From the NCBI GenBank assembly GCA_019116045.1, contig DXCK01000046.1, positions 1 to 64,000 of the forward strand: a stretch of DNA of 64,000 nt, written 5' to 3'. The position numbers were made by a program, and so were the translations under genes. This document shows positions 19,660 to 29,756 of this stretch, piece after piece. This stretch comes from Candidatus Bacteroides merdipullorum (GTDB taxonomy: Bacteria; Bacteroidota; Bacteroidia; Bacteroidales; Bacteroidaceae). The stretch's first letter is position 1; each line of letters opens with the position of its first letter. The notes beneath the pieces are model-generated. The model made no database searches and was not told where the DNA came from. It was given only the letters and a program-made list of their open reading frames with translations.

Positions 19660-20989
19660 TGCCTGGTCGTTTTTCATTAGCCGTCTTGTCAGGCGCAGCT
19701 TTGGGTGCTTTGCGGGCAGCAGCTTGCGGCTGCTGGGGTTTGGCCTGTCGGCTCTTGGCAGATGGCTGATTTTTAGGCTGCTGTTGGGGCTTAGGCTGCT
19801 GAGGCTTGGGTTGCGCGGATTGTTTGGCAGCGGCCTGCGGTTGTGGCGATTTCTTTTTCTTTTTGTTTTTCGTTTTCTTGGCGCGGTCGAAGCGTGTCAA
19901 TTCGTCTTGTTCTACCAAGTCCACACTTTTCTTTTCCGTTCCTTGCAGGGGGTCTTCCAACAGACTTTCAGGCTTCTCGCCTCGTTTGTTCATGTTGATG
20001 ACTTGGAATGCCCTGCGCCCGCTGATGGTCACGGCATTGGCCAGCACATCTTTCGCAGTCGAATAAGTCAGTTGGTTGCTTAATATGTCGGTCTTGAAGC
20101 AATAATAAGTGGCATCTTTAGTCTCCAGAGGAACTTCTTTCGAGGGTAATCGTTTTTGGGCTTCTACGTAAGTGTCGACTTCGTAGTTCAGGCAACATTT
20201 CAGCTTGGCACATTGTCCGGCCAATTTCTGTGGGTTAAGCGCGATGTCTTGATAACGTGCGGCAGAAGTGGCAACCGATACGAACGACGTCATCCATGTG
20301 GCGCAACACAGTTCCCGCCCGCAAGGACCGATGCCTCCGATGCGCCCGGCTTCTTGGCGCGCTCCTATTTGTTTCATCTCGATGCGTACGTGGAAAGCAT
20401 CGGCCAATACTTTGATGAGCTGGCGGAAGTCTACGCGTTCATCGGCAATGTAGTAGAAGATGGCTTTGTTTCCATCGCCCTGGTATTCCACGTCTCCAAT
20501 CTTCATGTCCAGCTTCAAGTCCTTGGCGATTTGCCTGGAGCGTATCATGGTATTGTGCTCTTTGGCTTTTGCCTCATAATATTTCTCCATGTCCACAGTC
20601 TTGGCTTTTCGGTAAATGCGTTTGATGTCCGCTTCCGATTTTAGATTGGCTTTCTTCAGTTGCAATAATACCAGTCGTCCCGTCAGGGTAACTGTTCCGA
20701 TGTCATGTCCCGGCGTTGCTTCAACGGCCACGATGTCCCCCTTTTCCAGTGGGATTTTGTTGCTGTTGCGGTAATATCCTTTGCGGGTGTTTTTAAACTG
20801 TACCTCTACCAAGTCACATTCATCTGTATTGCCCGGGATGTCGGCCAACCAGTCATACGTGTTCAATTGCTTGTCCTGGCGTCCACAGCTTTTGCAACAG
20901 AGATTACCGCTGCCATTGTGTAGGACGAAAGGTTTGACGGATGCCGCTTCGTGTTGTTCGGCTGTATGGCTATCGTTATTGTCTTTCAT
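19637..20989 (-). CDS. PSP1/RicT-like protein with long K/P/Q-rich C-terminal tail
   Basis: IGGIGPCGRELCCATWM...QKLAGQCAKLKCCLNYE signature of PSP1 family. Confidence 0.88.
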   Translation of the reverse strand: MKDNNDSHTAEQHEAASVKPFVLHNGSGNLCCKSCGRQDKQLNTYDWLADIPGNTDECDLVEVQFKNTRKGYYRNSNKIPLEKGDIVAVEATPGHDIGTVTLTGRLVLLQLKKANLKSEADIKRIYRKAKTVDMEKYYEAKAKEHNTMIRSRQIAKDLKLDMKIGDVEYQGDGNKAIFYYIADERVDFRQLIKVLADAFHVRIEMKQIGARQEAGRIGGIGPCGRELCCATWMTSFVSVATSAARYQDIALNPQKLAGQCAKLKCCLNYEVDTYVEAQKRLPSKEVPLETKDATYYCFKTDILSNQLTYSTAKDVLANAVTISGRRAFQVINMNKRGEKPESLLEDPLQGTEKKSVDLVEQDELTRFDRAKKTKNKKKKKSPQPQAAAKQSAQPKPQQPKPQQQPKNQPSAKSRQAKPQQPQAAARKAPKAAPDKTANEKRPGNETPDKA

Positions 20990-21026
20990 ATCTTGTTTCT
21001 GTTAATGGTGTAAGAAATCAGTTCGT

Positions 21027-22154
21027 TCATTGTTTCAGTAGCATAATCATCTTCAAGGCAAAGTCGAAAAATACCATACGCGGGTTGACGTTTTGCCCGA
21101 TGTGTAGTTGTGCTTCGCTCAATTCCTGCATGATGCCTGCCACGTTGCGTTCGTTGACAAACGGCGAGAAGCGTGTGGCGAAGTTCTCTTCTTGGCGTGT
21201 CAGGTAGTTTAGCTCGTTTTGGTGCAAGTTGAAGATGAAATTCTCACGTGTCATGCGTTGGCAATAGTCCAAGAAGTTTTTTTGCCGCTCTCGGCCTAAA
21301 GCCGCTACTTGTTCGCTCCATTGTTTCATTTCACGTATTTTGCGTTGCCAAGCCAGTCGCATCAGACTGACGAACAGGTCGAAGAACTGTTGGTTTTCTT
21401 CGTTCAAGCTGATAGTCTCCAATGCTTTGATAAAATCGCCGTTGGCTATGTGGGCAATGGCTTTGCTGTCTTCCGGTTGTATGCCATAGCGTTCACACAA
21501 AGCTATTTTCACATCTTCTTCTGCAATGCGTGGTACGTTGAAGCGCTGTGTACGGCTCAGTATAGTGGGGAGTATCATTTCAGGAGTTTCGCTCACCAGC
21601 AAGAAGATGGTTTGCGCAGGAGGTTCTTCCAATAGCTTGAGTAGTTTGTTGGCGCAAACTTCATGCAGCTTTTCGGGCAGCCAGACGAGGGTGATTTTGT
21701 AGCCTCCTTCCACTGACTTCAGGCTGAGTTTGCGGGTAATTTCGTCGCTTTCCTTTGCATAGATGATGGCTTGTCCGTTCTCTGCCCCCATTTCGTCTAA
21801 CCAGTGGTTGAGGCTGAAGTAAGGGGTGGTTGTCAACAAATGGCGCCAGTTGGCTATATAGTCGTCGCAGACCTCTTTCTTCCCTTTCGCACTTTTTACA
21901 ATAGGGAACATGAAATGTACGTCGGGATGTATCAGCTTGTTCCACTTTACGCACGACGGGCAAGTGCCGCAAGCATCTTCCTCATTGCGATTGGTGCAGC
22001 AAAGATAGCGTGCGTAGGCCAATGCCAAAGGCAATTTGCCACTACCTTGCGGCCCGGTAAACAGTTGAGCATGAGGAACACGTCCTTCTCTCACTTCTTG
22101 TATCAGCTTTTCTTTGGCTGCCTGTTGCCCTATGACGTCTTTAAAATAGAACAC
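21027..22154 (-). CDS. holB: DNA polymerase III delta-prime subunit
   Basis: LFTGPQGSGKLPLALAYA, CGTCPSC zinc motif, ANKLLKLLEEPP. Confidence 0.88.
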   Translation of the reverse strand: MFYFKDVIGQQAAKEKLIQEVREGRVPHAQLFTGPQGSGKLPLALAYARYLCCTNRNEEDACGTCPSCVKWNKLIHPDVHFMFPIVKSAKGKKEVCDDYIANWRHLLTTTPYFSLNHWLDEMGAENGQAIIYAKESDEITRKLSLKSVEGGYKITLVWLPEKLHEVCANKLLKLLEEPPAQTIFLLVSETPEMILPTILSRTQRFNVPRIAEEDVKIALCERYGIQPEDSKAIAHIANGDFIKALETISLNEENQQFFDLFVSLMRLAWQRKIREMKQWSEQVAALGRERQKNFLDYCQRMTRENFIFNLHQNELNYLTRQEENFATRFSPFVNERNVAGIMQELSEAQLHIGQNVNPRMVFFDFALKMIMLLKQ

Positions 22155-22175
22155 TTCTTGGCGGATGATCAGGGG

Positions 22176-23150
22176 TTAATAAATTTGTTTAGCTATTTCA
22201 CGGATGCTGTCTACGGCTCCGATAGTATAAAAATGAATACTGGGTACACCGTGAGACATCAGTTCGCGGCATTGCTGTATGCACCATTCTATGCCTAATT
22301 GTTGTACCTCGGCGTCCGTAGTGCATTTGGTCACTTCGTGTGCCAGCTCTTCCGGAATATCAACTTTAAAAGTCTTGGGAATGATGCTCAGTTGCGAAAG
22401 TTTCTTAAGAGGCTTGATGCCCGGGATGATGGGCACTGTGATGCCTGCAGCCCTTGCCCGTTCTACAAAGTTGAAATATTTGCGGTTATCATAAAACAGT
22501 TGGGTAACGGCATATTCGGCTCCCGCGTCTATTTTCTTTTTCAGCCAGTAAAGATCCGAATCCAAGTTGGGCGCTTCTTCATGTTTTTCTGGATAACATG
22601 CTACTCCATACGAGAATGGCGTTTTGGTAACAGTCATTTCCGAACCGTCCACAAAGATTCCTTTGTTGAAATTGTTGATTTGTTCTTCCAATTCAATCGC
22701 ATGGGTATGCCCTCCCGGCTCGGGGGTAAAAATAGATTCATGCTTGGCTTTGTCACCCCGCAAGACCAGCAGGTCGGTAATGCCCAGAAATTGTAAATCC
22801 AGCAGCATATACTCGATATCTTCGCGCGTGAAGCCGCTGCACAAGACGTGAGGCACAACGGTGATGTTATACTTGTTTTGTATGGCAGCAGCCACAGCCA
22901 CCGTTCCCGGGCGACGGCGCAATCTGTTGCGCTGAAATAAGCCGTTTCCCAGTTCCTTATAGACATATTCGCTGCGGTGGGTCGTAAAGTTGATGTATTG
23001 AGGATTAAACTCTAACAACTGGTCGATGGATTGATAGAGTTTTTCTATCCCCGTACCTTTCAGTGGAGGCAATATCTCGATGGAGAATGCTGTTTTCTCC
23101 TGGCTGTTTATCAAATCGATGACTTTCATTGTCCTATCTCTGTTGAGCAA
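22176..23150 (-). CDS. metF: Methylenetetrahydrofolate reductase
   Basis: SIEILPPLKG, TTHRS, LVLRGD, AVTQLFYD, GIKPL motifs. Confidence 0.9.
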   Translation of the reverse strand: MLNRDRTMKVIDLINSQEKTAFSIEILPPLKGTGIEKLYQSIDQLLEFNPQYINFTTHRSEYVYKELGNGLFQRNRLRRRPGTVAVAAAIQNKYNITVVPHVLCSGFTREDIEYMLLDLQFLGITDLLVLRGDKAKHESIFTPEPGGHTHAIELEEQINNFNKGIFVDGSEMTVTKTPFSYGVACYPEKHEEAPNLDSDLYWLKKKIDAGAEYAVTQLFYDNRKYFNFVERARAAGITVPIIPGIKPLKKLSQLSIIPKTFKVDIPEELAHEVTKCTTDAEVQQLGIEWCIQQCRELMSHGVPSIHFYTIGAVDSIREIAKQIY

Positions 23151-23249
23151 AAACTATAGCGGCAAAGATAAAACAAAAAACTGAGAAACACAGCAAGTCC
23201 TGGAAGAATGATTGGATAGAGAGGGTTCGTTGAGTTATTGTTCCTATTT

Positions 23250-23343
23250 CATCTCTTTTCCGGTGCTTCTCTTTGTTGATTGTGTCCAAGTATATAGGTT
23301 TCCAATGAGATAATCATAGAGAAGCACCGGATGTATTGAGATG
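23250..23343. other. Long inverted repeat (13-bp perfect stem plus 6-bp outer stem)
   Basis: CCGGTGCTTCTCT (23260-23272) pairs perfectly with AGAGAAGCACCGG (23318-23330); CATCTC/GAGATG outer arms. Confidence 0.75.
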
Positions 23344-23362
23344 AGTGTTTTGACTGGTAACG

Positions 23363-24433
23363 TCAATCGGCAATCATGATGACAACGCGGTTCCAGTCAT
23401 TTTCGGCAAAGGGTTGTTCATCACCTTCCATGCTCAAAACAGCCAAACGCTTGGCATCAATTTTATATTTTTGCACCAGACAGTCACGTACGGCTTCTGC
23501 ACGCTGGCGTGCCAGTCGAAGGTTGACTTCAGATGTGCCTGTACCCTTGTCGGCATAGCCAGAAATAGTAGCATTGGCTTCGGGATACCTTTTCAGGTAA
23601 TCGGCAATGGCCAGAATGTTCATCTCCTGGCTCTCGGTAATGGTAGTTTTGCCGATAGCGAAAGTTACGTGGCTGCGGATGCCTTTCACTACTTTGGTGG
23701 CAGGCGGACAGTCAGGTTTAACGAATACTGTATCGACACGCAACTCGGTTTCGCGAATCACCTCTGCGCGCTGTTCATTGATAAGTTCGTTCATTTCTTC
23801 CTCGGTATAGACCACTTCCGGATATTCTACGCTGATGCATGTGATACATTTAAAGCCTGTGCCAAACTTATAAGTCAGCCCTATGCCCAAGTCAAAGTAA
23901 GTATCTATGCCGTGGTCGTCGCGTCCATTCCAACGGTCAGATACCCCGTTAGCCATTAATTCCACATTAAAGTCCAAAGCTTCGTTCAGGCGGAGACTGC
24001 CTTGCAAGCCCAGCCTTCCCATAAAACTACTGGCATGGTTGAATGAACGGTTAAAACCGATACCAGCCAGAATACTGATATCGAAAGGCCGTTCCGGGTA
24101 CTTCTGAATCAGTTGGCTCAGGTTCATCATTCCATCTACAGTGGCTGCTCCGTAATAGAAACTGCTGGCCAAATCACTGTATTCCGAACCTACGCGCCCT
24201 TGCCATCCACTGAAAGCCAGGCGGGCACCCCAGACAGGCGAAAAATATTTACCTACAGCGATGCTTCCAGATGGTCTCAGTAATTTGCCAAAAGCAGCAT
24301 CGCCACTGCTGTACGATAGTCCTAATTGCCCTTGAATGAACCAAGGGTTCGGATTGGATTTCTTTTCTTGCGCACCAACAGTCATACCAATGGCCAAGAG
24401 AGTGGTGCAAGCAATGAATGTCTTAAGATTCAT
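23363..24433 (-). CDS. OmpA family protein (N-terminal beta-barrel, C-terminal peptidoglycan-binding domain)
   Basis: Signal peptide; C-terminal ISGYADKGTGTSEVNLRLARQRAEAVRDCLV. Confidence 0.9.
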   Translation of the reverse strand: MNLKTFIACTTLLAIGMTVGAQEKKSNPNPWFIQGQLGLSYSSGDAAFGKLLRPSGSIAVGKYFSPVWGARLAFSGWQGRVGSEYSDLASSFYYGAATVDGMMNLSQLIQKYPERPFDISILAGIGFNRSFNHASSFMGRLGLQGSLRLNEALDFNVELMANGVSDRWNGRDDHGIDTYFDLGIGLTYKFGTGFKCITCISVEYPEVVYTEEEMNELINEQRAEVIRETELRVDTVFVKPDCPPATKVVKGIRSHVTFAIGKTTITESQEMNILAIADYLKRYPEANATISGYADKGTGTSEVNLRLARQRAEAVRDCLVQKYKIDAKRLAVLSMEGDEQPFAENDWNRVVIMIAD

Positions 24434-24439
24434 GGCATA

Positions 24440-25030
24440 CTAATTTATGGTACTTTGGGTCAACTGTGTTTTAACTTCTTCCCGGTCGGTAGGCGTCAAA
24501 TGTGCACCATAGTCATGATAGATGTAATGTCCCAATGCATTGCTCTTATTTAAAAGAATCTGTTGCTTGTAGAAATTAGACATCTTAATGCCTATCTCTT
24601 GAGGTGTAATATCTTTCCGTCCTGCCAATTCGTCTTTGCAAGTCTGCAATTCATTTAAGAATTGTTGGATTCCTTCATTAAGAGGGGTGCCGGCAGTCTG
24701 AATATATTCACCTATTTCCAGGCTTATATGCCCGTTTTCCACAATCAGTGGCATCTCCAGTAAAGCGTCTGCTTGTTCATTGTCTACCAGTTGCACTATG
24801 AGAGCAAAAGGTTGGGTTACACTGTCTGCAACTTCAAAGCTGAAGTTACCATCGTTCAGCACTGTACTGTCCAAACGTTGTCGTTGGAGGTCTGTCAGGT
24901 AAGCCATATCATACTCCGTCATAGAAGTATGCCCGTTCAAAGTACATCCTTTAGGCATGACATGTGTACCACAGGCGGCCAAAACCAATCCTGCGGCCGC
25001 GACAGGCAAGAGCCAAAAATGTTTTCCCAT
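24440..25030 (-). CDS. DUF4369-like lipoprotein
   Basis: Lipobox VLAACGTH; small DUF4369-like domain. Confidence 0.6.
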   Translation of the reverse strand: MGKHFWLLPVAAAGLVLAACGTHVMPKGCTLNGHTSMTEYDMAYLTDLQRQRLDSTVLNDGNFSFEVADSVTQPFALIVQLVDNEQADALLEMPLIVENGHISLEIGEYIQTAGTPLNEGIQQFLNELQTCKDELAGRKDITPQEIGIKMSNFYKQQILLNKSNALGHYIYHDYGAHLTPTDREEVKTQLTQSTIN

Positions 25031-25059
25031 CGTATGTTGAAAAGTGATATTAATGAATA

Positions 25060-25097
25060 AAGGCGATCCGGCTAATCGTATTAGCAGAATCGCCTTC
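25060..25097 (-). terminator. Strong hairpin between lipoprotein and beta-barrel genes (terminator/processing site)
   Basis: Minus strand AAGGCGAT-TCT-GCTAAT-ACG-ATTAGC-CGG-ATCGCCTT. Confidence 0.6.
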
Positions 25098-25161
25098 TCT
25101 GCATTTATCTCCTATGCATTGTTGAGAATAGGATTTAGAAAACCTGGTTGGTTTTCATTCT

Positions 25162-26031
25162 TTAGAACCGGAAACCCAGTTTCAGCACCGGCATTTCAAA
25201 TATTTTGAAATTGTGGTGTCCTACGTTGTATTTACTGAATCCTTGTGGGCAAAGCTGGATGATGTCGTAGCGATAGGCCAGTGGCTGCATTTCCAGTCCT
25301 AATACCAGTCCTTTTGCCAGACTATATTCCACACCAGCTACGGCAGCGACTTTCAAACCAAACATTTGCCCGGCTTTCCCTCCGGCCAGATAGACTTGCA
25401 TGTCTATTTCTTCGTCCAGTTCCTCGTCGTACACCATTTCGCCCGTGTACGGTTCAGTAGTTTCGATTCTTGCCATCTGAAAGCCTAAGGCGGCTCCCAC
25501 GTAAGGGTGTATGCGCGGATTGCTCGTCTTGAAATAACGGTCTGTGCCCACGGTGACATACCAGTTGTTTGTCATTTGTGCATTAATGTACTTCTGGTCG
25601 GGGATTACCATGTCCGGCACCTCATCGTCTCCTTCGATGTAGTCTTTCTTAGGGGTAACGCTGATATTCATGCCAAACGACAGATTGACGTCCCAGCAGT
25701 CCGTAATGAAGTATTTCGCCTGCACACCGACAATATTCACCAGGCTGTTCCCGTTGATTCCGTTGATGTTCAAGTAGCCATTCAAATCACCCGAAAAGTC
25801 TGTTCCTCCGTTGGGCAGACCTATCGAGCCGCCGGTGTTGGTGTATTGGGGGAGCAAGTAGCTGGTATTTTCATTATAAAACTGCCCGCTATTGCCCAGC
25901 ACCAACGACACCTGCCACTGGCCTTTTTGTGGAGCAAACACTACACCCTCTTTTTTGCTCTTCGATGGCTGCGCCCAAAGGGGCGCAGCTACCAAAGCAG
26001 CCAATAAGATAGTGCAAAGTTTCTTAATCAT
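25162..26031 (-). CDS. Outer membrane beta-barrel protein
   Basis: Signal peptide, alternating amphipathic strands, C-terminal LKLGFRF. Confidence 0.75.
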   Translation of the reverse strand: MIKKLCTILLAALVAAPLWAQPSKSKKEGVVFAPQKGQWQVSLVLGNSGQFYNENTSYLLPQYTNTGGSIGLPNGGTDFSGDLNGYLNINGINGNSLVNIVGVQAKYFITDCWDVNLSFGMNISVTPKKDYIEGDDEVPDMVIPDQKYINAQMTNNWYVTVGTDRYFKTSNPRIHPYVGAALGFQMARIETTEPYTGEMVYDEELDEEIDMQVYLAGGKAGQMFGLKVAAVAGVEYSLAKGLVLGLEMQPLAYRYDIIQLCPQGFSKYNVGHHNFKIFEMPVLKLGFRF

Positions 26032-26058
26032 TTTACTCTATTTAAGCTGTGTTCAATT

Positions 26059-28932
26059 TTATTCTGCAACTTCCTCGTTCTGTTCCGAGATGCGGTCTAT
26101 TTCAGCCAGCAGGGCTTCATTGGCTGCAGTCAGTTCGTCCTGAGCTTCTTGCAAGTCATTTTCTGCTTCTTCAAGGTCTTCTTGAGCGATGGTTACAGCA
26201 TTAGCCTCTTCGTTGGCATACTTCTTCTGACGTTCTTGTGCTTTCAGCAGGGCGGTTTCTGCGTCATACATCTCTCCTTCAGCCCATACTAATGCATCAT
26301 TAAGATCTTTCTTTAGATCATCCAGCGTCTCGGCGTCTTCGCTCTCATAGCTCAAGTAAGTATTGATGGCAGCAGCTACCTTTTCGATTACCGGTTTAAC
26401 GGCATACTTCAGGGCCTCGGCGTCTTCAATCTTCTTATCTATGTCTGCGAACTTGGCTTGCAGGGCTTCGTCGGCTTGCGTATATGCCCATTCTGCGGAA
26501 GCAGCCTCTTCAGCAGCCTTGGCGATGATGGCGTTGACGTCAGCCAGGTGTTCGTTCAGTTCTGCCTTCAAAGCTGCAATGGCTTCTTCGTTCTCCAATG
26601 TTGCCTTGGCAATGTCGATAAGTGCTTGGAGATAAGCAGCCGTACCCACCATACCGTAACGGTATAAGTTGTCATTGATGTGGGTGAACGGAACGAAGTC
26701 TGCATCGGGAACCAGTTCCATATAGTCGGCTGAGATTTCATCCTTTATTTCGTCCACTGTCAAATCTACCAGACGAGCTTCGACTTCTCGGCGTCTTGTG
26801 CCAAACAAATCCTCCGACAACTGGGATATGAAGTTCTTCAGTTCAGAACGATAGACTTCTGCCAATTCAACAGCGTCTACCTCTTCTTCATTGCGATAGG
26901 CGTCATTTAAAATGATTCCGTTGAAATGGTCTAGTCCCAAAGTCTCATAGTAATCATAGTAGGTTTGGTATGCTTCCGCATATGCATTGTAATAATCAAA
27001 CCATGCTCCTTCTCCGGTTTCGTAGTTGGAGATGGCATTAAACAATTCTTTCAGCTTCTCTTGGATGGCAGCGTCCCCGCTTTCATTCTCTAAGGCGGTT
27101 TCGCGGGCGTTGGCTACGGCAACTTGATAATCGGCATTAGCTTTGATTATTTCCTTCTCCTTCAAGGTTTCGGCATCTTTCTTTATTTGTTTAAACTTTC
27201 CTTCTTCCTCTCTGAGAATTTTAAGCGCGTCGTTTGCAGCGTTAACAGCCTCATCTTTCGCATTGGTTTGTTCTTCGGTAGGATTGGCTATGAGCGCATA
27301 GTCTGCTATCGCCTGTTGGGCAAGAGCATCAGCAGTTTCGTAAGCAGCTTGTTTTGAATCAACGTTGCTTTGGGCAGCATTTACAGTAGCGTCATATTTT
27401 TCCTGTATGGTACCTTCTACGTATTCTCCTTCGATATATCCACCTACGGCAGCTATATATTCTTGATTTGCTTGTTCAATAGTTTGGTTAAGGATTTGCC
27501 ATGATTGGAGATTCTCTTCCGCATACGTATCGTAAGCTTCGACTGCTTCTTGATAAGCCTTCAATGCAGCATTGTACTTGTCTACGGCTTCCTTTACTTT
27601 GTCGTAACCAGGCATCTGCGTGGCATCTGTTTCCAGCTTGCCTTGGTATGCTTCGACAGCTTGTTTCCAAATGGCTTTCTTTTCTTCAATCTGTTCATTC
27701 AGGCTGGTCAGATAGGGTGTCATTTCCAGGATCTCGTTGTTCGTCCAAGCGTCGCCGTTGGCTGTGCGCGTCCAGCTATTGACATCCTTGAGGTATTCGT
27801 TCAACGTCTCTTTCTGCTTGAAGTTGTCGGCAGTGCCATCACTCAAAGCCAAGAGATATTCAGAATATTTGAATTCAGCTTTCGAGATGCCCCAGTCGTT
27901 GATGTAGGTCGGCAAGCCCATGATGTTGCGGTTCTGTATCTTGATTTCCGGCAGGGTGTATTCCTTGGTGGCCGGAGTAGCCAGCGTCCCGTCTTCGTTC
28001 CATACACCTACGATGGCCTCGTAAGCTTGTTTCAGCTTTTCTACCTCCTGAGCTTCGGTGACAGTGCTGGTCTCCAGCTTTTTCCTTTCAATCTCGAGGT
28101 CAGCCAGTTGTTTTTCGATGCCTTCCAACTGGTTGTCCAGTTCTTTCTTTTGGGCTTCCAATGCTTCAATGCTGCTGAAGTCAGCTTCGGCTGCAGCTTT
28201 GGCTACATTGTAAGCCTCTACGGCTGCATCGTATTCGCGTTGTTTCAGCTCTACGTTGCGTGCCAGTTGGCGTTTTGCCAATTCGTCAGACTGTGCAGCG
28301 TCCAGTTCTTTGATGGCGGTTGTCAGAGCTTCAGCTTTTTCTTCGTAGGTTTCGGTTGCTTTGTCCACAGCTTCTTTGGCATTTTCTACTGCGGTTATCC
28401 ATTCTTCCAAATGAGTCTTTTGTGCGTCTGTCAGCGTGTTCTTTGCCAAAGCCAGGTTTTTCAGTGCCTGTTCATACAAGGCTTGCTGTTTGGCCAGTTC
28501 CGTCTTCACTTCCATCAGGTCCAGTTCCAGTTGCGCGGCGGCCAGTTGAGCCTGACGTTCGCGTTCCTGCTGCTGGGCTTCCAGTTGGCTGATCAACGCT
28601 TCCAGACGGGCTCTTTCTTCCTCGTTTTTGATGTTTCTCAGTTCTGCCTCATACTGGGCTTTCAGCGCTTTGGCTTCCTGTTCAGCAGCCAATGCCTCGT
28701 AATAGCGTGCCTGTGCGGCTACCACGGCTTTTTGTGCTTCCTTCAGAGCGGCATCTGCCAAGATAGAAGCAGCATTAGCCTCTTCTACACTGGCTCTCGC
28801 CTTTAACAATTCAGATTTTGCTTGACGCAGGATGGTAATGCCTTCCGGTTCATCGTTGTCAATACACCCGGTAAACACCGGCACCGTGCCAAGCAGCATG
28901 CCAGTCACGGCTAAGTAAGTCCACTTTTTCAT
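26059..28932 (-). CDS. Large coiled-coil lipoprotein (957 aa)
   Basis: Lipobox FTGCIDND; Ala/Glu/Lys/Gln-rich heptad segments. Confidence 0.75.
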   Translation of the reverse strand: MKKWTYLAVTGMLLGTVPVFTGCIDNDEPEGITILRQAKSELLKARASVEEANAASILADAALKEAQKAVVAAQARYYEALAAEQEAKALKAQYEAELRNIKNEEERARLEALISQLEAQQQERERQAQLAAAQLELDLMEVKTELAKQQALYEQALKNLALAKNTLTDAQKTHLEEWITAVENAKEAVDKATETYEEKAEALTTAIKELDAAQSDELAKRQLARNVELKQREYDAAVEAYNVAKAAAEADFSSIEALEAQKKELDNQLEGIEKQLADLEIERKKLETSTVTEAQEVEKLKQAYEAIVGVWNEDGTLATPATKEYTLPEIKIQNRNIMGLPTYINDWGISKAEFKYSEYLLALSDGTADNFKQKETLNEYLKDVNSWTRTANGDAWTNNEILEMTPYLTSLNEQIEEKKAIWKQAVEAYQGKLETDATQMPGYDKVKEAVDKYNAALKAYQEAVEAYDTYAEENLQSWQILNQTIEQANQEYIAAVGGYIEGEYVEGTIQEKYDATVNAAQSNVDSKQAAYETADALAQQAIADYALIANPTEEQTNAKDEAVNAANDALKILREEEGKFKQIKKDAETLKEKEIIKANADYQVAVANARETALENESGDAAIQEKLKELFNAISNYETGEGAWFDYYNAYAEAYQTYYDYYETLGLDHFNGIILNDAYRNEEEVDAVELAEVYRSELKNFISQLSEDLFGTRRREVEARLVDLTVDEIKDEISADYMELVPDADFVPFTHINDNLYRYGMVGTAAYLQALIDIAKATLENEEAIAALKAELNEHLADVNAIIAKAAEEAASAEWAYTQADEALQAKFADIDKKIEDAEALKYAVKPVIEKVAAAINTYLSYESEDAETLDDLKKDLNDALVWAEGEMYDAETALLKAQERQKKYANEEANAVTIAQEDLEEAENDLQEAQDELTAANEALLAEIDRISEQNEEVAE

Positions 28933-28985
28933 AATTTAAAGATGATGTTAGTAAAACAGATGGTTATTAAAAAAATCTATGGATT

Positions 28986-29471
28986 TTATTCTTCATTTAC
29001 GCTGGCACGTAACGCTTGCGTCCGCGCGTTCACGCGATAATCAGTGGGTGTCATGTGTTCGAATTTCATGAAAGTGGCATAAAATGTGCTGCGTGACAGG
29101 AAGCCACAGCGGGCTGCCAATTCGTTCATGCTGCAATTCTCATTTCTTAACAACTGTTTGGCATATTCTACCCGGTAACTGTTTAACAAAGTTTTTAGGT
29201 TGCATCCGAAAAATTTGTTAACTACTTTCGATAAATAAGTCGTATTGGTGAAAAGCATCTGGCTGAGTTTGGTCAAATTGATGTCTTTGTCCAAATACAC
29301 TCGCTTGTTTTCTAATACAAAGAGGATATTTTCGTAAAGAAGCTTCATTTTAGGAGTGGCAGACAACTTGGGAATCTCCTCGTTGTAAGCCTCTTTGGGC
29401 TCGCCCGTAATGGTTGCGAATCCAAACTTCTCGATAGCGTTAATCTTTGTCATGACTGATGGTGTTATCAT
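28986..29471 (-). CDS. AraC-type HTH regulator
   Basis: ELAARCGFLSRSTFYATFMKFEHMTPTDYR AraC C-terminal HTH. Confidence 0.82.
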   Translation of the reverse strand: MITPSVMTKINAIEKFGFATITGEPKEAYNEEIPKLSATPKMKLLYENILFVLENKRVYLDKDINLTKLSQMLFTNTTYLSKVVNKFFGCNLKTLLNSYRVEYAKQLLRNENCSMNELAARCGFLSRSTFYATFMKFEHMTPTDYRVNARTQALRASVNEE

Positions 29472-29756
29472 GGTTATTTCGTTTTTTTAGGTGATGCGTT
29501 ATCATTTTTCGCATCTTGTTTGAGTATTATCGATTGTTTTCAACTTTGATGTTGTGAGGCAAATATAACATTTATATTTATTAAATTACGAAATTTATTG
29601 GAAAAACTTTAATAAGACATATACTTTTTTAAAGAATTGGACTTTTTTTCTTTTTTACGTCAGCCATCAGGCGAGGCTTGTAATATTTTTGCCAAAAAGA
29701 AGTTTTTTCACTGTTAAGTAGCCGTTCATATTTATACTATAATGGAGAGTGAGGTA

